From positions 1 to 58,079 of the forward strand of contig CAYFMP010000016.1 of NCBI GenBank assembly GCA_964344215.1: a stretch of DNA of 58,079 bases, in the 5' to 3' direction. Below are positions 57,566-58,079 of the stretch, piece after piece. Origin of the DNA: CAYFMP01 sp964344215. Its GTDB lineage: Bacteria; Pseudomonadota; Alphaproteobacteria; Rhodospirillales; Casp-alpha2. The translations under genes and the position numbers were made by a program. The notes under the pieces were generated by a model that saw only the letters and a list, made by a program, of their open reading frames with translations, did not search any database and was not told the origin of the DNA. Every line of letters begins with the position of its first letter. Position 1 is the stretch's first letter.

Positions 57566-58079
57566 TCAGGCCTTCAGCTTGTAGCCGCTGGCGAACATCC
57601 AGGTGCAGACCGACCACAGGAAGACGTTGACCCCGGCCATGACCAGCAAGCCGGCGGTCAGGGAACCGTCGGCATGGCCGATGAAGCCGTAGCGGAAGCC
57701 GTCGATCATGTAGAAAAACGGGTTGAAATGGGCCATCGTCTGCGCCGCCTCGGGCAGGCGCTGGATCGAATAGAAGGTGCCGGAAAGGAACGACAGCGGC
57801 GTGATGACGAAATTCGTCACCGCAGCGATGTGGTCGAACTTCAGCGCCCAAACGCCGCCGATGACGCCGAGCATCGACAACATCAGCGCCGCCATGAAGG
57901 CGTGGTAGACGATGAAGCCGGCGTCGTGGATCTTCATGTCGACGAAAACCGCCATGGCGATGCCGACCGCGACGCCGACGACGACGCCGCGCGTGGCGCC
58001 GCCCATGGCGATGCCGAAGGTCAACTCGTGCGCGGTCAGGGGCGGCATCAGGGTGTCGACGATGTTGCCCTGGACCTTG
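57566..58079 (-). CDS. ABC-2 type transporter permease, 5' end beyond window
   Basis: At least 170 C-terminal residues of an ABC-2 membrane subunit are present; coding continues in frame to the last base (KVQGNIVDTLMPPLTAHELT), so the start lies outside. The typical ABC-2 stretch FDHIAAVTNFVITPLSFLSG then TFYSIQRLPEAAQTMAHFNP and FFYMIDGFRYGFIGHADGS is present with about five membrane segments. Such permeases, paired with an ATPase upstream, export drugs or polysaccharides. It lies 114 bases upstream of argD on the same strand. Confidence 0.9.
   Translation of the reverse strand, partial: KVQGNIVDTLMPPLTAHELTFGIAMGGATRGVVVGVAVGIAMAVFVDMKIHDAGFIVYHAFMAALMLSMLGVIGGVWALKFDHIAAVTNFVITPLSFLSGTFYSIQRLPEAAQTMAHFNPFFYMIDGFRYGFIGHADGSLTAGLLVMAGVNVFLWSVCTWMFASGYKLKA

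Overview
The window reads as a chromosomal segment of a high-GC, free-living alphaproteobacterium, most likely Rhodospirillales-like. This is inferred from gene order (TPR protein-ispE; argD-argF-GNAT-hslO), from the abundance of TRAP/ABC uptake and carnitine/betaine-type catabolic genes, and from protein style; there is no rRNA or marker gene to prove it. Both tRNA genes (Gln-TTG, Gly-CCC) encode their CCA.

Layout. 0-5 kb: PilZ protein, secreted TPR protein, ispE, a composite repeat block, a 2-hydroxyacid dehydrogenase and tRNA-Gln. 5-9 kb: a GST, then a minus-strand operon SDR-cdhC-cdhA-cdhB predicted to turn L-carnitine into glycine betaine. 9.5-12.6 kb: a small hypothetical gene, msrB with a secreted dienelactone hydrolase, a graveyard with the 3' ends of a TPP enzyme gene and a uspA gene, and a Sel1-repeat protein. 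12.1-17.1 kb: a TAXI-type TRAP transporter (receptor, fused permease, UspA) with a divergent LysR regulator. 17.2-23.6 kb: a TPP enzyme, an acyl-CoA dehydrogenase broken by an internal deletion/frameshift, a dimethylglycine/sarcosine dehydrogenase-like flavoprotein and a TauD-type dioxygenase. 23.6-25 kb: an orphan MlaF-like ATPase and a PAS protein. 24.9-31.9 kb: a polar amino-acid ABC importer operon ending in a PhyH dioxygenase, a divergent LysR and a 2,2-dialkylglycine decarboxylase-like aminotransferase.

32-38 kb holds class III alcohol dehydrogenase, three GFA-family proteins, a MaoC protein and a ureohydrolase. They are interrupted at 34.1-35.5 kb by an AT-rich insert carrying a DarT1-like toxin and its NADAR-like antitoxin, placed between broken pieces of a DMT/EamA transporter gene. 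38-43.3 kb: MFS transporter, lone receiver domain, exported PCMT and a membrane spermidine-synthase-like protein. 43.3-47 kb: tRNA-Gly with degenerate copies of its 3' half, a radical SAM plus metallophosphoesterase pair, and an OmpA lipoprotein. 47-58 kb: apaG, a 23-bp tandem repeat, folE, trkH, two unknown genes, a lipoprotein, hslO, a GNAT gene, argF, argD and a truncated ABC-2 permease.

The most interesting items are the DarT1-NADAR module and its boundaries, the tRNA-derived tail repeats beside both tRNA genes, the fossil fragments near 11.1-11.5 kb, two 27-bp coding minisatellites in one metallophosphoesterase gene, and the dispersed palindromic elements. All calls come from reading sequence and motifs only; no database search was run.
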